Positions 32,799-41,848 of a DNA stretch of 64,000 bases are shown piece after piece. The DNA is taken from NCBI GenBank assembly GCA_964561605.1, contig CAZLQD010000005.1, forward strand, positions 1 to 64,000, written 5' to 3'. Both the position numbers and the translations under genes were made by a program. The stretch is from JALUZX01 sp964561605 (GTDB lineage Bacteria > Planctomycetota > UBA1135 > JALUZX01). The notes beneath the pieces are model-generated. The model was not told the origin of the DNA. It worked only from the letters and a program-made list of their open reading frames with translations, and did no database searches. Each line of letters begins with the position of its first letter. The stretch's first letter is position 1.

Positions 32799-33437
32799 TC
32801 AGACCACCAGCCCCACCAGGTGGAGGATACCCCGGGAAAAGAATTCCACCGGCGCCCCCAGGAGCCCCTGGAAACGGTATATGGCCACCAGGAAGACCAG
32901 GAAGAGCACCGAGGAGAAGGGCATCAATTTCCGCTGGACCGCCGGGGGCAGAAGCCTGTGTCCGTCCAGGGGAGGAACGGGCATCAGGTTGAAGACCGCC
33001 AGCAGGACGTTGAGGACGAGCCCCATGAAGAGCCCCTGGATCAAAGCGTCGTTCCCCCAGGAGAAACGGTCACAGAGCCTCAGCCCCAAGGCGAAGAGGA
33101 AGGCCAGGATCAGGTTGGAGAAGGGACCCGCCAGGGAGACCAGGAGCATGCCTGGGAAGATCTTCACGCCCTTGCGGAAACGAGTCGGGTCCACGGGCAC
33201 AGGCTTGGCCCAACCGAAGAGGAAGGGCGAGCGGGAAAGAAGGATCACCAAAGGGAGGACTACTGTCCCGATCAGGTCCAGGTGGGGAAGGGGATTCAAG
33301 GTGAGCCGGCCGTGCTCTTCCGCCGTGGGGTCCCCCAGGAGGCGGGCCGTCATGGCATGGGCCCATTCGTGGATGGAAAGGGAGACCACCAGGGGAATGT
33401 AGAGCCCCAGGACGTAACTCCAGGAAACGTCGCCCAT
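32799..33437 (-). CDS. Site-2 protease family (M50) membrane protein
   Basis: A 212-aa membrane metalloprotease from the ATG at 33437 (GAGGAGG upstream), which removes a Pro/Arg-rich upstream stretch. The zinc motif HEWAH is at residues 23-27 in the first transmembrane segment. RLTLNPLPHLDLIG and the second motif FNLMPVPPLDGHRL are present. There are five or six hydrophobic segments. Short members of this group lack PDZ domains and cleave membrane-embedded substrates. The substrate is unknown. Confidence 0.9.
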   Translation of the reverse strand: MGDVSWSYVLGLYIPLVVSLSIHEWAHAMTARLLGDPTAEEHGRLTLNPLPHLDLIGTVVLPLVILLSRSPFLFGWAKPVPVDPTRFRKGVKIFPGMLLVSLAGPFSNLILAFLFALGLRLCDRFSWGNDALIQGLFMGLVLNVLLAVFNLMPVPPLDGHRLLPPAVQRKLMPFSSVLFLVFLVAIYRFQGLLGAPVEFFSRGILHLVGLVV

Positions 33438-33550
33438 CGAACCTCCTCGAAGGGAAGGGGAAGGCGGGGCCCGGGCCCCTGCGCGCCAAGGAGGGAATGA
33501 TACCCTCGGCGGACCTCCCCGCCGAGCGCCCGGAAAGGAGGAAAAGGAGG

Positions 33551-36500
33551 TCAATCTCCTGCGGAGTCCCCCCTGCCGCCCCGCTCCCGCAGGACCTGGA
33601 GGAAATCCACCCTGGCCTCGGGAAGGAAGTCGATGTGCAGGGTGTCGCCGGCCCGGACGTGCCGGAACTCCCTGACCACCGCCCGTCCCGGCCCGCCCGC
33701 CTCACCGAGGAGATCCGCGGCGCGGAGAAGAACCTTGCCCTCGATCCGGACATCGAAGGACCGGGCCTTCCCTTCCCCCCTTCCGCCGGAGTGGAATCCG
33801 ATCCGAACGGTATATCTCCCGGGAGGCCCGCCCTTCCCCTTCGCCCGCAGAGGAATGTCCAGGGACTGGAGCCCCCTGCAGTAGGAGGCGTGGAGCCAAG
33901 GAGCCCGGGTCCCCTCCATCTCCATCCCCCTGTCGTCGGTCCGCTCGTATCCTCCGCCGGGGGACACCTTGTCCTTGAGGGAGAACTTCATGGCGTAGTA
34001 GCCGTAACCGATGTTGGAAAAGGCCCTGGGCCTGGGCCAGGCCAGCCACAGGGTTCCGTCCCGGTCCCGCAGGTCGCCCGGCGCTCCGAAATTCACGGAA
34101 AGGTGCTCCAGGGGAAGGGTCGGGCCGTGGCAGATGAATACCGTCCAGTTTCCCCTTCTCCGCTCGTGCCTGGGAGCCAGGGCCAGGGAACACCGGAGAG
34201 GAAAGGAGCAGGTGCACCCGGAGGAGGCTTCGGGCATGACCATGAGCCCGCAGGCCGGAATCATGTTGATCCAGCAACCGGGACGGATGGCCCCGAAGAG
34301 GCTCAGGCCTTTGTCGCCGGTGAGCTCGTAGATGGCGGCGTAGAAAGACCGGTAGAAGAGTGTATCCGCCGAGGCGGAAGTGACGGCGCAACAGTGGCCG
34401 GGGCGGAGGAACTCCCAGGTCACCTTGCGGCCCGAGACGGGGTGGATCCTCTGGAGGATCCTGCCTGTGAAAAGGTCGCACGCCCTGGGCTCGATGATGA
34501 TCTTCCTGCCCACCACCAGGGGCCGCCTGAGGTAGTTCAAGGGTCTGCTCCAGAGGACACGGCCCGTCCGTGCGTCCAGGGCGGTGACCCGCCTCCAGGT
34601 GAGCTTCCGCTTCAGGAAGAGCCAGGTGTCGTGGTTGCTGAAATTCCCGTAGAAGAGGAGGACCCCCTCGGCGTAGGCCGCGCCCATCCTGTCCCCGCCG
34701 CAACCGGTGAGATCCAGGGGGCGCCTCCAGAGGACCCGGCCCGTCTTCTCGTCCAGGGCGCAGGCGATCCGCACGTCCTCCTCCCCCTGAGGCACCAGGC
34801 GGGCCTCCGCCCCGGCCTGGTAGATCCCCTTGCGGATCAGGGCCTTCTTCTCGGCCGCCGCGGCGGCCCTCTCCTTCTTCGAGGGTTTTCCCTCCACGAG
34901 ATACACCCTTCCTCCCCCGAGACACACGGCGATATTGGGGATCACCTTTCCCTTGTGGATCCAGGCGACCCGGCCGGAGTGCCGGTCCATGGCGAAGAGG
35001 GCGTCCCCCGCCATGACCCTGGAAGTCGCCGCCCCCCTGGGCGTGGCCTGGCTTCCCCCGGCGGGGAAGTCGTCCATGTACCTCCATAGGGTTCCGTTCC
35101 GCTGGAAGGCCTGGAGGGCGTCCCTTCCACCTGCGCCGCCCTTCCTTTGTTTCAGGATCGAGGCGTACTGGCTCCTCAGGGGATCCGCGGCGGTGCCGAA
35201 GAGAAGTTTCCCGTGGACCGAAATATATCCCCAGCGCCTCGGCCCCCTCGCCGCTCCCGCCGGAACGGTGAAGATCCGCCTGGTCCTGCCCGTGGCCGGG
35301 TCCAGCCAGTAGCACTTTTCGAAGGCCGCCAGGTAGAGCCCGTCCCGGGCCAGGGCCAGGTTGCCTCCGTCGGCGTCGGCCCGGACCCGCACGGCGCCGG
35401 GGATCTCCCGCCTCCAGAGGAAGGTTCCGTTGAAGGCGTCGTAGGCCTGCACCATCTCGCCCCCCTCCTGGAAGAACCGCCCGTCCATGACCACGGGGCT
35501 CGTGGAACGGGCGTGCCGGTCCACGAGCCCCCTCGGCCCGGGGTCACCGAACCACTGGAGCCCGAAAGGACCTTTCAGGAGCCTGTCCCCCGAGCAGGCC
35601 GTGTTGCCCGGATCGGCATAGAGCTGGGTCCATGTCCCGGCCCCTTCCAGGGCGGGCCGGACGAACTTGTCCCAACCCTTCCCTCCGGGACGGCGGACCA
35701 GGAGGACCCCGCCGTAGGGCCGCAGGACCCGGTGGAGAGCCTTCCGCCGGGAAGGCGAAGCATCTTCCGCCACCACGAGGTTCGCGAAGGAGGGAGGAAG
35801 CTCATCCATCCCCCAGGGCTCGACGGCGACACGGTGTGCCGGAATCCCGGCATCCTCGAGGAACTTCCTGGCGGCCCGGAGCTCCCTCTCTCCCTTCTCC
35901 AGGACCAGGACCTGGAGTTCGGAGAGTTCCGCCAGGGCCGCCGCCAGGGCCCCTCCCCGGCTCTCCGGCAGGAGGCACCACCCTTTGCGGAATCCCGCAA
36001 GATTCAGGATCCTCCCAGCCTCTTCGCGGGCGGCGGCCGGGACCGGAACCTTCCCCCGGCCCGGAGCGCCCCGGCCCAGGAGGACGGGCCTCCCCTTGGG
36101 GCGGGGGCCGAAGCAGTAGACGGGCCCGGCATCGGAGGCGGCGAAGATCCGCCCACCGGCCGCCGCCACGCTGCAGATCCGTCCCCGCGTCTTCCCGCGC
36201 CAGACCTCCCTGCCCGTCCGGGCGTCCAGGGCGCATACGCCCCCTTTGCCGCCGCAATAGAGGTATCCCCCGGCCAGGGCCATGCAGAGGAGGTCGCCCG
36301 CCGAATGGGTCCAGAGATAGGCCGAGGCCATGGCCTTGGCGATCCGGCGGTCCAGGCTCCTGATCTCGGCGGAGACCTTTTTCACCAGGGCCTGCCTCTT
36401 CTTCCGGGCCTTTCCCCTCAGCTTTCCCAGGCTCCTCCTCAAGCCGATCAGCCTTCCCCTCAGGGAAGAACGCTTCTTCCTCGCGGCGGCGGAATCCGCC

Positions 36501-37546
36501 ACGGCCCGGGCGTATGCCTTCCGGTTGAGTGCATACACGCCCTTGGTAGTGAGGATGTACGAGGTCGAAGCGGTGAGTACCATGTCCCTTCCCTGGAACC
36601 AGGCGAAGGCCGGGCCTTCGTACCTCCCGGTCTCGGCGTCGTAGGCCTCCTTCTCCAGGGTTCCCTGGTTGGCGACGCCCGTGATCAAAGTGTCCTTGTC
36701 CAGGAGGGCCCAGGTGCCCCCCCGCTTCCCCTTGGGGGAAGCGTAATAGCGGAAACGACCGGTCTTCCTGTCGAAGGCGGCCGGCATGGCCCTCCCCGAG
36801 GGAACGAAGAGGGTGTCCCGGGAAGCCACGAGGTATCCCGAAGGTGAGATCCCGCCGTAGTTGAGCTCGTGGGCCCTGTCTCCGATGGTGTCGTTCCTCC
36901 AGAGCACCCGGCCGCTCCGCGGGTCCAGGGCGCAGAAGTAGAGCCCTTCGTAAGGGAAGACCCCGGCGGCGAAGAGGACCTGGCCCCGGTCCACCAGGAC
37001 GGAGGTCCGCACGGGCCAGAGAGAAATCATCCGGCCGTTTCCCAGGACCTTGTCCGCCCTCGGGCCGGGCCGGTACTTCCAAAGGAGCCTTCCCGAAGGG
37101 GCGTCCAGGCAGTAGACGAAGCCGTCGTCCGAGGCGAAGTAGACTCTCCCTTCCGACCAGGTCGGGGCGAAGCGGACGGGTCCTTCCGTGCGGAACCGCC
37201 AGCGGATCTTCCCCGAGGCGGCCTCCACGGCGTAGACGGAGTCGTCCACCGAGGAGCCGAAGAAGGCCAGGCCTCCGGCGGAAACCACGTGGAAGGCGTT
37301 GTCCTCGTGCATCCTGGGAGGCTCCTCGGCGGGCATGGGCCAGGCCGGCCTGGGCCTCTCTCCCGGAAGGAAGACCCAGTTCAAGGCCAAAGGGGGCCTG
37401 ACGGTCTCACCCGAGGCCCCTGCGCGGGCGATGTCGTGCCTGTAGGTGGGCCATCCCGAGACCTTCTCCCCTCCCGGGCAGGGGGGAAGGCAGGCCAAGG
37501 CGGGGAACCAGAAGAAGAGAACAGCCGGAAGAGAGAAATATCGCAT
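33551..37546 (-). CDS. Exported double PQQ-type propeller with methyltransferase-like domain
   Basis: A 1331-aa protein with a signal peptide (FSLPAVLFFWFPALA). Residues about 30-500 and 650-1100 hold PQQ/BamB-type blades (DSVYAVEAASGKIRWRF, GFVYCLDAPSGRLLWKY, VCALDARTGREVWRGK, IACALDEKTGRVLWRR). The first propeller is interrupted by a basic coiled coil (about 350-415). Residues about 510-635 look like a Rossmann methyltransferase: GWCLLPESRGGALAAAL in the motif I position, VLVLEKGERELRAARKFLED and HRVLRPYGGVLLV. A galactose-binding or malectin-like C-terminus follows (about 1195-1331). An exported methyltransferase fold without obvious cofactor supply suggests a structural or binding role. 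Confidence 0.8.
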   Translation of the reverse strand: MRYFSLPAVLFFWFPALACLPPCPGGEKVSGWPTYRHDIARAGASGETVRPPLALNWVFLPGERPRPAWPMPAEEPPRMHEDNAFHVVSAGGLAFFGSSVDDSVYAVEAASGKIRWRFRTEGPVRFAPTWSEGRVYFASDDGFVYCLDAPSGRLLWKYRPGPRADKVLGNGRMISLWPVRTSVLVDRGQVLFAAGVFPYEGLYFCALDPRSGRVLWRNDTIGDRAHELNYGGISPSGYLVASRDTLFVPSGRAMPAAFDRKTGRFRYYASPKGKRGGTWALLDKDTLITGVANQGTLEKEAYDAETGRYEGPAFAWFQGRDMVLTASTSYILTTKGVYALNRKAYARAVADSAAARKKRSSLRGRLIGLRRSLGKLRGKARKKRQALVKKVSAEIRSLDRRIAKAMASAYLWTHSAGDLLCMALAGGYLYCGGKGGVCALDARTGREVWRGKTRGRICSVAAAGGRIFAASDAGPVYCFGPRPKGRPVLLGRGAPGRGKVPVPAAAREEAGRILNLAGFRKGWCLLPESRGGALAAALAELSELQVLVLEKGERELRAARKFLEDAGIPAHRVAVEPWGMDELPPSFANLVVAEDASPSRRKALHRVLRPYGGVLLVRRPGGKGWDKFVRPALEGAGTWTQLYADPGNTACSGDRLLKGPFGLQWFGDPGPRGLVDRHARSTSPVVMDGRFFQEGGEMVQAYDAFNGTFLWRREIPGAVRVRADADGGNLALARDGLYLAAFEKCYWLDPATGRTRRIFTVPAGAARGPRRWGYISVHGKLLFGTAADPLRSQYASILKQRKGGAGGRDALQAFQRNGTLWRYMDDFPAGGSQATPRGAATSRVMAGDALFAMDRHSGRVAWIHKGKVIPNIAVCLGGGRVYLVEGKPSKKERAAAAAEKKALIRKGIYQAGAEARLVPQGEEDVRIACALDEKTGRVLWRRPLDLTGCGGDRMGAAYAEGVLLFYGNFSNHDTWLFLKRKLTWRRVTALDARTGRVLWSRPLNYLRRPLVVGRKIIIEPRACDLFTGRILQRIHPVSGRKVTWEFLRPGHCCAVTSASADTLFYRSFYAAIYELTGDKGLSLFGAIRPGCWINMIPACGLMVMPEASSGCTCSFPLRCSLALAPRHERRRGNWTVFICHGPTLPLEHLSVNFGAPGDLRDRDGTLWLAWPRPRAFSNIGYGYYAMKFSLKDKVSPGGGYERTDDRGMEMEGTRAPWLHASYCRGLQSLDIPLRAKGKGGPPGRYTVRIGFHSGGRGEGKARSFDVRIEGKVLLRAADLLGEAGGPGRAVVREFRHVRAGDTLHIDFLPEARVDFLQVLRERGGRGDSAGD

Positions 37547-37694
37547 CGGCGGGAGGACTCCTGGAGAACCTCGAGGAAGACCAGGGGAACATCCCATATC
37601 AAACCAGCCCCCCCCTCCAGTCCAGAAGGGCCAAAGAAAAAAAGATGTAAGGAACCTGGATGGATTCCCCTCTTCTCTCCCCCTCGAAGGCTCT

Positions 37695-38963
37695 TCAGCG
37701 CTTTTTCAGGTCGAAGCGCCGGGCCAGGAGTCTCCTCGCCTCCTCGAGGGAGGGATCGATCCTCAGGGCGGCGCGGCACTGGTCGCACATCTCCCGGACC
37801 AGTTTCTTCGCCAGGCACCACTTCGCCAGGGCCAGGTGGGCCTTGGCGTCGCCGGGCCCGATCCTTCTTCGCTTCTGGAGGTAGAGGAGGGAAGGATCCT
37901 CGAGTGTCCGCCCCCTGAGGCTGTCGCCGGCGCCGAGGTTCATGGTCCAAAGGAAGGAACCGTCCCTTCCCCGGGAACGACCCACCCCGAAGGCCGTGGC
38001 CCGGGCGAGGAGCATGTTCCTGTGGTGGCCCGCCGAGAGAAACCAGGCCCGGAAGGCCCTCCTTCCGTCACGGGCCAGGGCGATATTCTCCGCCAGGGGA
38101 CCGGAATATCCTTCCTGGCGCATTCTTGAGGCGAAGTCGGCGTGGGCCTTCACGGGGGAGGTATGGGAGAAGTATCCCATCTCCGCCATCTCGATGCTGT
38201 GCTTCCTGGCGGCCCGGACGATCCTTTCGTCCACTTCGAGGGCCCGCATCCCCATCATGAGGCGGTACTGGTTGGCGGACCGCATCACCAGCATCTCCTC
38301 GGAATCGGCCGAGGTGGGCGCATCCTTCTCGTTCCAGGCCAGGACCTCCTGGTTCCAGCGGACCTGGGCCTTCCCGATCCCCGCCTCCTCCAGGGCGGCG
38401 GCCTTCCGGATCCGGGCGACACACTCCTCCTCCAGGCCGGACCCGGCAGGGCCCCCAGCCGCCCGGGCCCAGCGGGAGATCCGGCCGGCCTCCTCCAGGA
38501 TCCCTCCCAGACGCTTCAGCTCCTTCCTGAGGAAAACCTCCGGTTTCTCCCAAAGCTCCCGGACCTTCCCCACCCGGTCCAGCATCTCCCGGATGCCGTA
38601 CCCCTTGCGGAAGGAGCGGGGGTCCAGGATCCACTCCAGGGCCTTCTTCCTCCTCTCCAGGAGTTCCCGCCAGAGCCGGGAGCGGGCCCTCCGGAAGGAA
38701 CCCGACGCCAGGAGGAGCCGGAGCCCGGAGCGGACCTTCCCTGTCCTCTCCCGGAGCACCTCCTCCAGGACCCTCCTCCCCACCTCTCCCCTGGCCAGCA
38801 GGGCCTTCAGGGCCGCCTCCCTCCGGGCGGGGTCCCCGGAACGAGCCTCCAGGGCGAGGCGCCCCAGGGAGGGGGCCGGAGGCTGGCCGGGAAGGCCGCC
38901 TCCTCCCAGGAGGCAAGCGAGGAGCCAACCTGCCAGGGCCGTTCCCAGGTATCCGCACTCCAT
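37695..38963 (-). CDS. Exported CAP-domain protein
   Basis: A 422-aa protein from the ATG at 38963, where a signal peptide begins (LGTALAGWLLACLLGGG). Residues 25-220 are helical and highly charged. Residues about 225-355 form a CAP/SCP domain: VMRSANQYRLMMGMRALEVDERIVRAA, AEMGYFSHTSPV, LAENIA and SAGHHRNMLLA, with the usual His/Glu/His arrangement. A short C-terminal TPR-like piece follows (LALAKWCLAKKLV, CRAALRIDPSLEEARRLLA). The function of bacterial CAP proteins is mostly unknown. It is divergent from the gene at 39085. Confidence 0.82.
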   Translation of the reverse strand: MECGYLGTALAGWLLACLLGGGGLPGQPPAPSLGRLALEARSGDPARREAALKALLARGEVGRRVLEEVLRERTGKVRSGLRLLLASGSFRRARSRLWRELLERRKKALEWILDPRSFRKGYGIREMLDRVGKVRELWEKPEVFLRKELKRLGGILEEAGRISRWARAAGGPAGSGLEEECVARIRKAAALEEAGIGKAQVRWNQEVLAWNEKDAPTSADSEEMLVMRSANQYRLMMGMRALEVDERIVRAARKHSIEMAEMGYFSHTSPVKAHADFASRMRQEGYSGPLAENIALARDGRRAFRAWFLSAGHHRNMLLARATAFGVGRSRGRDGSFLWTMNLGAGDSLRGRTLEDPSLLYLQKRRRIGPGDAKAHLALAKWCLAKKLVREMCDQCRAALRIDPSLEEARRLLARRFDLKKR

Positions 38964-39084
38964 GGTTCTCGCAAGAATCTCCCCTCCCTCCCACCCCGAA
39001 AAGGACGGAGACCATCCCCCCGGAAGGGGAAAAACCCGCCGGAACATGGTATCCTTGAAGACCCGGACGCAAAGGGTTCCTTCC

Positions 39085-40203
39085 ATGAAACGCCCCATCC
39101 TGCCCCTCCTGCTCTTCCTCGCCGCCGGGTCTTCCCGGACCCAGTCCCCGGTGGTGATCCCCGCCGGCTTCGCAGGCAAGGAGGCTCCGGCCAGCTACGG
39201 GTCCAGGATGAGTTATACGCCGAGCCGGCACATGTTCGTCTACGGACCCCGGGCCCTGAAGAGCCTTCCCAGGGGAGCCTACAGGCGTCTCGAGTTGAGG
39301 CGGGACGGATCCGACCCCAAGACCTTCTCGGCCCACACCTTCCTGGTCTCCATCAGGGCGGCCTCCCAGGGAGTCCCGGCGCCGGCCGCCGTGGATCCGA
39401 CCTCCTTTTCGAAGAACACCGGAAAGGACTACACGGAGATCTTCAAATCGAAGTCCGTGAATTTTCCCGCCGACAAGATCCCCGTCGTCCCCCCCGCACC
39501 CTTCACGGTCAGCTTCCCCCTGGACAAGCCCCTCCTCTACATGCGACCGGGCAGCAACCTCCTCCTGGACTTCCTCCTGGAATCCCAGGCCCGGAAGGTG
39601 GAATACCACCGGTGGGTGCCCGATTGCGATGAATCGGATCCCGCCACGGGAAAACAACCGGGGAGCTTCACCCCCTTCGGCACGGGATGTCCGAAGGGGA
39701 AGAGGTTCGGCGTGTCGGCCCCTCCGGTCAACGGCGTGAGCAGGTTGGGCCTCTATTGGTATTCCGGAGGCGGATACAACACCCCCGCCCTCTTGATCGT
39801 GGGAAACAGCGACAAGAACTGGGCCGGGACCCCGCTTCCCTTGAACCTGGCCGGCGCCGGCGCCCCGGGATGCCGGCTCTACACCAACGGCCTTCTCTAT
39901 TTTCCGGGACGGACCGATCCCTCCGGCACGAACGGAAGGTACCGGGTGGACATCCTCCCACCCCACGTACCGGCCCTCGCCTGGGCCGTTCTCTACGCCC
40001 AGTTCTTCGTCCTCGACGGAACCTTCAACCAGGCGGGCCTCAGGGCCTCCGAGGGAGCCAGGATCACCCTCGGGGCCTTCGACCCCTCTCCCACCGTTCC
40101 CTACCGGGCTCTCTACACCTACCGGTTGGGGGCCTACCTACCCATTCCGGACAAGCCCAAGTTCTCGGGCTTCCAGGGCCTCGTAGTCCGGCTCGTCCCC
40201 TGA
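39085..40203 (+). CDS. Secreted protein with recurrent C-terminal module
   Basis: A 372-aa protein with a signal peptide (LPLLLFLAAGSSRTQ); the start at 39085 is preceded by AAAGGG. I recognise no enzyme family. The N-terminal 190 residues include MSYTPSRHMFVYGPRALKSLP and a beta-rich segment. The C-terminal part from FGTGCPKGKRFG resembles the ends of the LamG protein (844-2007) and the edge protein (61776-64000), each starting with a G-x-GC motif. This suggests a shared surface or beta-sandwich module. Confidence 0.7.
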   Translation: MKRPILPLLLFLAAGSSRTQSPVVIPAGFAGKEAPASYGSRMSYTPSRHMFVYGPRALKSLPRGAYRRLELRRDGSDPKTFSAHTFLVSIRAASQGVPAPAAVDPTSFSKNTGKDYTEIFKSKSVNFPADKIPVVPPAPFTVSFPLDKPLLYMRPGSNLLLDFLLESQARKVEYHRWVPDCDESDPATGKQPGSFTPFGTGCPKGKRFGVSAPPVNGVSRLGLYWYSGGGYNTPALLIVGNSDKNWAGTPLPLNLAGAGAPGCRLYTNGLLYFPGRTDPSGTNGRYRVDILPPHVPALAWAVLYAQFFVLDGTFNQAGLRASEGARITLGAFDPSPTVPYRALYTYRLGAYLPIPDKPKFSGFQGLVVRLVP

Positions 40204-40378
40204 CCCGCCTCGGGCCGGACAAACAATCGTCTTACCCTCCCGGACATGGCGATAAAGGAAGAAAAGGCTCCGCTCTGGTATTCCTAGCTCTTTCGAGACC
40301 CCGGCCGTAGAGAGGGTTTTCCGCCTTCACCCGGGAAGAACTCCCGGCCGGGCCGGCAGGACTACGAGGACTTTGCCC

Positions 40379-41848
40379 ATGAACTGGATCGCCCCAGGCC
40401 GGGGAGGCCCCCCGGGATCGAGCCTTCCCGCCCTCCTGCTCCCTTTGCTCCTCCTCTCCCCCCAGGCCGGGGCCGGAAGGAAAGCCGGGCCGCCCCGGCC
40501 CCGCCGGAAGGCCCCCCTTCTCATTCGAGTGGGGAAGGCCTACCTGGGGACGGGAAAGGTCCTGGAACCGGCGGCCATCCTGGTGGCCCGGGGGAAGATC
40601 CTGGCCATCGGGAAACACCTTCCCCTCCCCAAGGGAGCCAAGGTCCTGGACCTGAGCGGGCTTACCGCAGCTCCCGGCCTGGTGGATCCCTGGGCCGCCA
40701 CCTTCCTGGCCCCTTCGGATCGAAGGACGCCCCACGATCCGGCGGGGCCCACCTCCTCGGGCCTGGTCCGAATCCGGCCCTCCCAGGCCCGGGACCTCCT
40801 CCTCGCGGGAGTGACCGCCCTTTGCGTCACCCCTCCCGGAAAGGACGGCCTGGGCCCCAGGTTGGCCGCGGCGGCCCTGGATCCCTCGGGAACCCCCAGG
40901 CCCATCCTGGCCCTCTCGGGCCTCTCCCTCCGCTTCTCCCAGGCCGGCCCCAAGGATCCCCTGGCCCCTCTCCGGATCTACAAGGCCTTGAAGAAGGCCT
41001 TCGAGAAGGCCCGGGACTACAAGGAGAAGCGGGACAAGGCCCAAAAGGAGGAGAAGGAATTCCAGAAGAAGTGGAAGGAATACCTGGCCGCCCTGAGAAA
41101 ACTCCGGCCCAGGAAGAAGGCCCTGGGGAAGAAGGCCCCCTCCTCCCGGCCCAAGGCCTCCAAGCCCTCCCGGCCCAAGGCCGCTTCCAGGCCCGCCTCC
41201 GGGCCGGGCCGGAAGAAGACCGCCACCCGCCCCTCGGCGAGGAAGGGGAAGGTCCCTCCCCGGCCCAAGCGGCCCGCCCCTTTCCGGATCGATCCCGCCC
41301 AGGAAGTCCTGGCAGCCGCCCTGGAGAGGAAGATCCCTGTCCGCATCGAGGCCCATACCTCCCTGGAAGTGAAGAAGGCCCTCCAGCTCGCCTGGGAATT
41401 CGAACTGCGGGCCGTCCTGGTGGAACCCTGGGAAGTGGACCCGGAAGACCTGGACCGGGCCGCCCGGATGGGGATCACCGTCCTCTACGGCCCCCTGGAC
41501 CGGGCCGCGCCCGGTTACGGTGAGCCGGGTTTTCGGCAGGACATCCTCGCGACCTTCGAGAAGGCGGGCGTCCCCGTCGCCCTGGGGACGAGGGGCTTCC
41601 TCTCCCCCAGGTTCCTCCGGGACCAGGCCGCCCTGGCCCGGGCCATGGGGCTCTCGCCTGGAGGGGCCTTCCGGGCCGTCACCCTCTACGCAGCCAGGGC
41701 CTCGGGCATAGAGGCCCTGGCCGGCTCCCTGGAGAAAGGAAAGCGGGCGGACATCCTCTTCTTCGCCGGGGATCCCGCCGACCCCGCTCTTCCCCCCCGC
41801 CGGGTCATGTTGGGAGGGAAGTTCCTCCCCAAGGAGGTGCGCCTGTGA
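40379..41848 (+). CDS. Amidohydrolase-fold pseudoenzyme, gene 1 of 8
   Basis: A 489-aa exported protein (signal LPALLLPLLLLSPQAGA), start ATG 40379 with GAGGA upstream. It has the N-terminal beta-sandwich block LIRVGKAYLGTGKVLEPAAILVARG split over the usual strands, then TAAPGLVDPWAATF where active enzymes have the HxH motif, so the first two metal ligands are missing. A Lys/Pro/Ala-rich linker (about 225-310) replaces part of the barrel. IPVRIEAHTSLEVKKALQLA marks the strand-5 region, and the C-terminal signature is GSLEKGKRADILFFAGDP. Its stop overlaps the next start (GTGA). A conventional catalytic role is unlikely. Confidence 0.82.
   Translation: MNWIAPGRGGPPGSSLPALLLPLLLLSPQAGAGRKAGPPRPRRKAPLLIRVGKAYLGTGKVLEPAAILVARGKILAIGKHLPLPKGAKVLDLSGLTAAPGLVDPWAATFLAPSDRRTPHDPAGPTSSGLVRIRPSQARDLLLAGVTALCVTPPGKDGLGPRLAAAALDPSGTPRPILALSGLSLRFSQAGPKDPLAPLRIYKALKKAFEKARDYKEKRDKAQKEEKEFQKKWKEYLAALRKLRPRKKALGKKAPSSRPKASKPSRPKAASRPASGPGRKKTATRPSARKGKVPPRPKRPAPFRIDPAQEVLAAALERKIPVRIEAHTSLEVKKALQLAWEFELRAVLVEPWEVDPEDLDRAARMGITVLYGPLDRAAPGYGEPGFRQDILATFEKAGVPVALGTRGFLSPRFLRDQAALARAMGLSPGGAFRAVTLYAARASGIEALAGSLEKGKRADILFFAGDPADPALPPRRVMLGGKFLPKEVRL

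Noticed and set aside
33702..35315. Second minus-strand frame inside the propeller gene
   Set aside because: It overlaps the real frame of the 1331-aa protein and shows only frame-shifted, Gly/Arg/Pro-rich sequence.
40990..41280. Lys/Pro/Ala tracts as a frameshift or sequencing artefact
   Set aside because: The frame stays open with the expected domains on both sides, and similar tracts occur at the same place in several paralogues.
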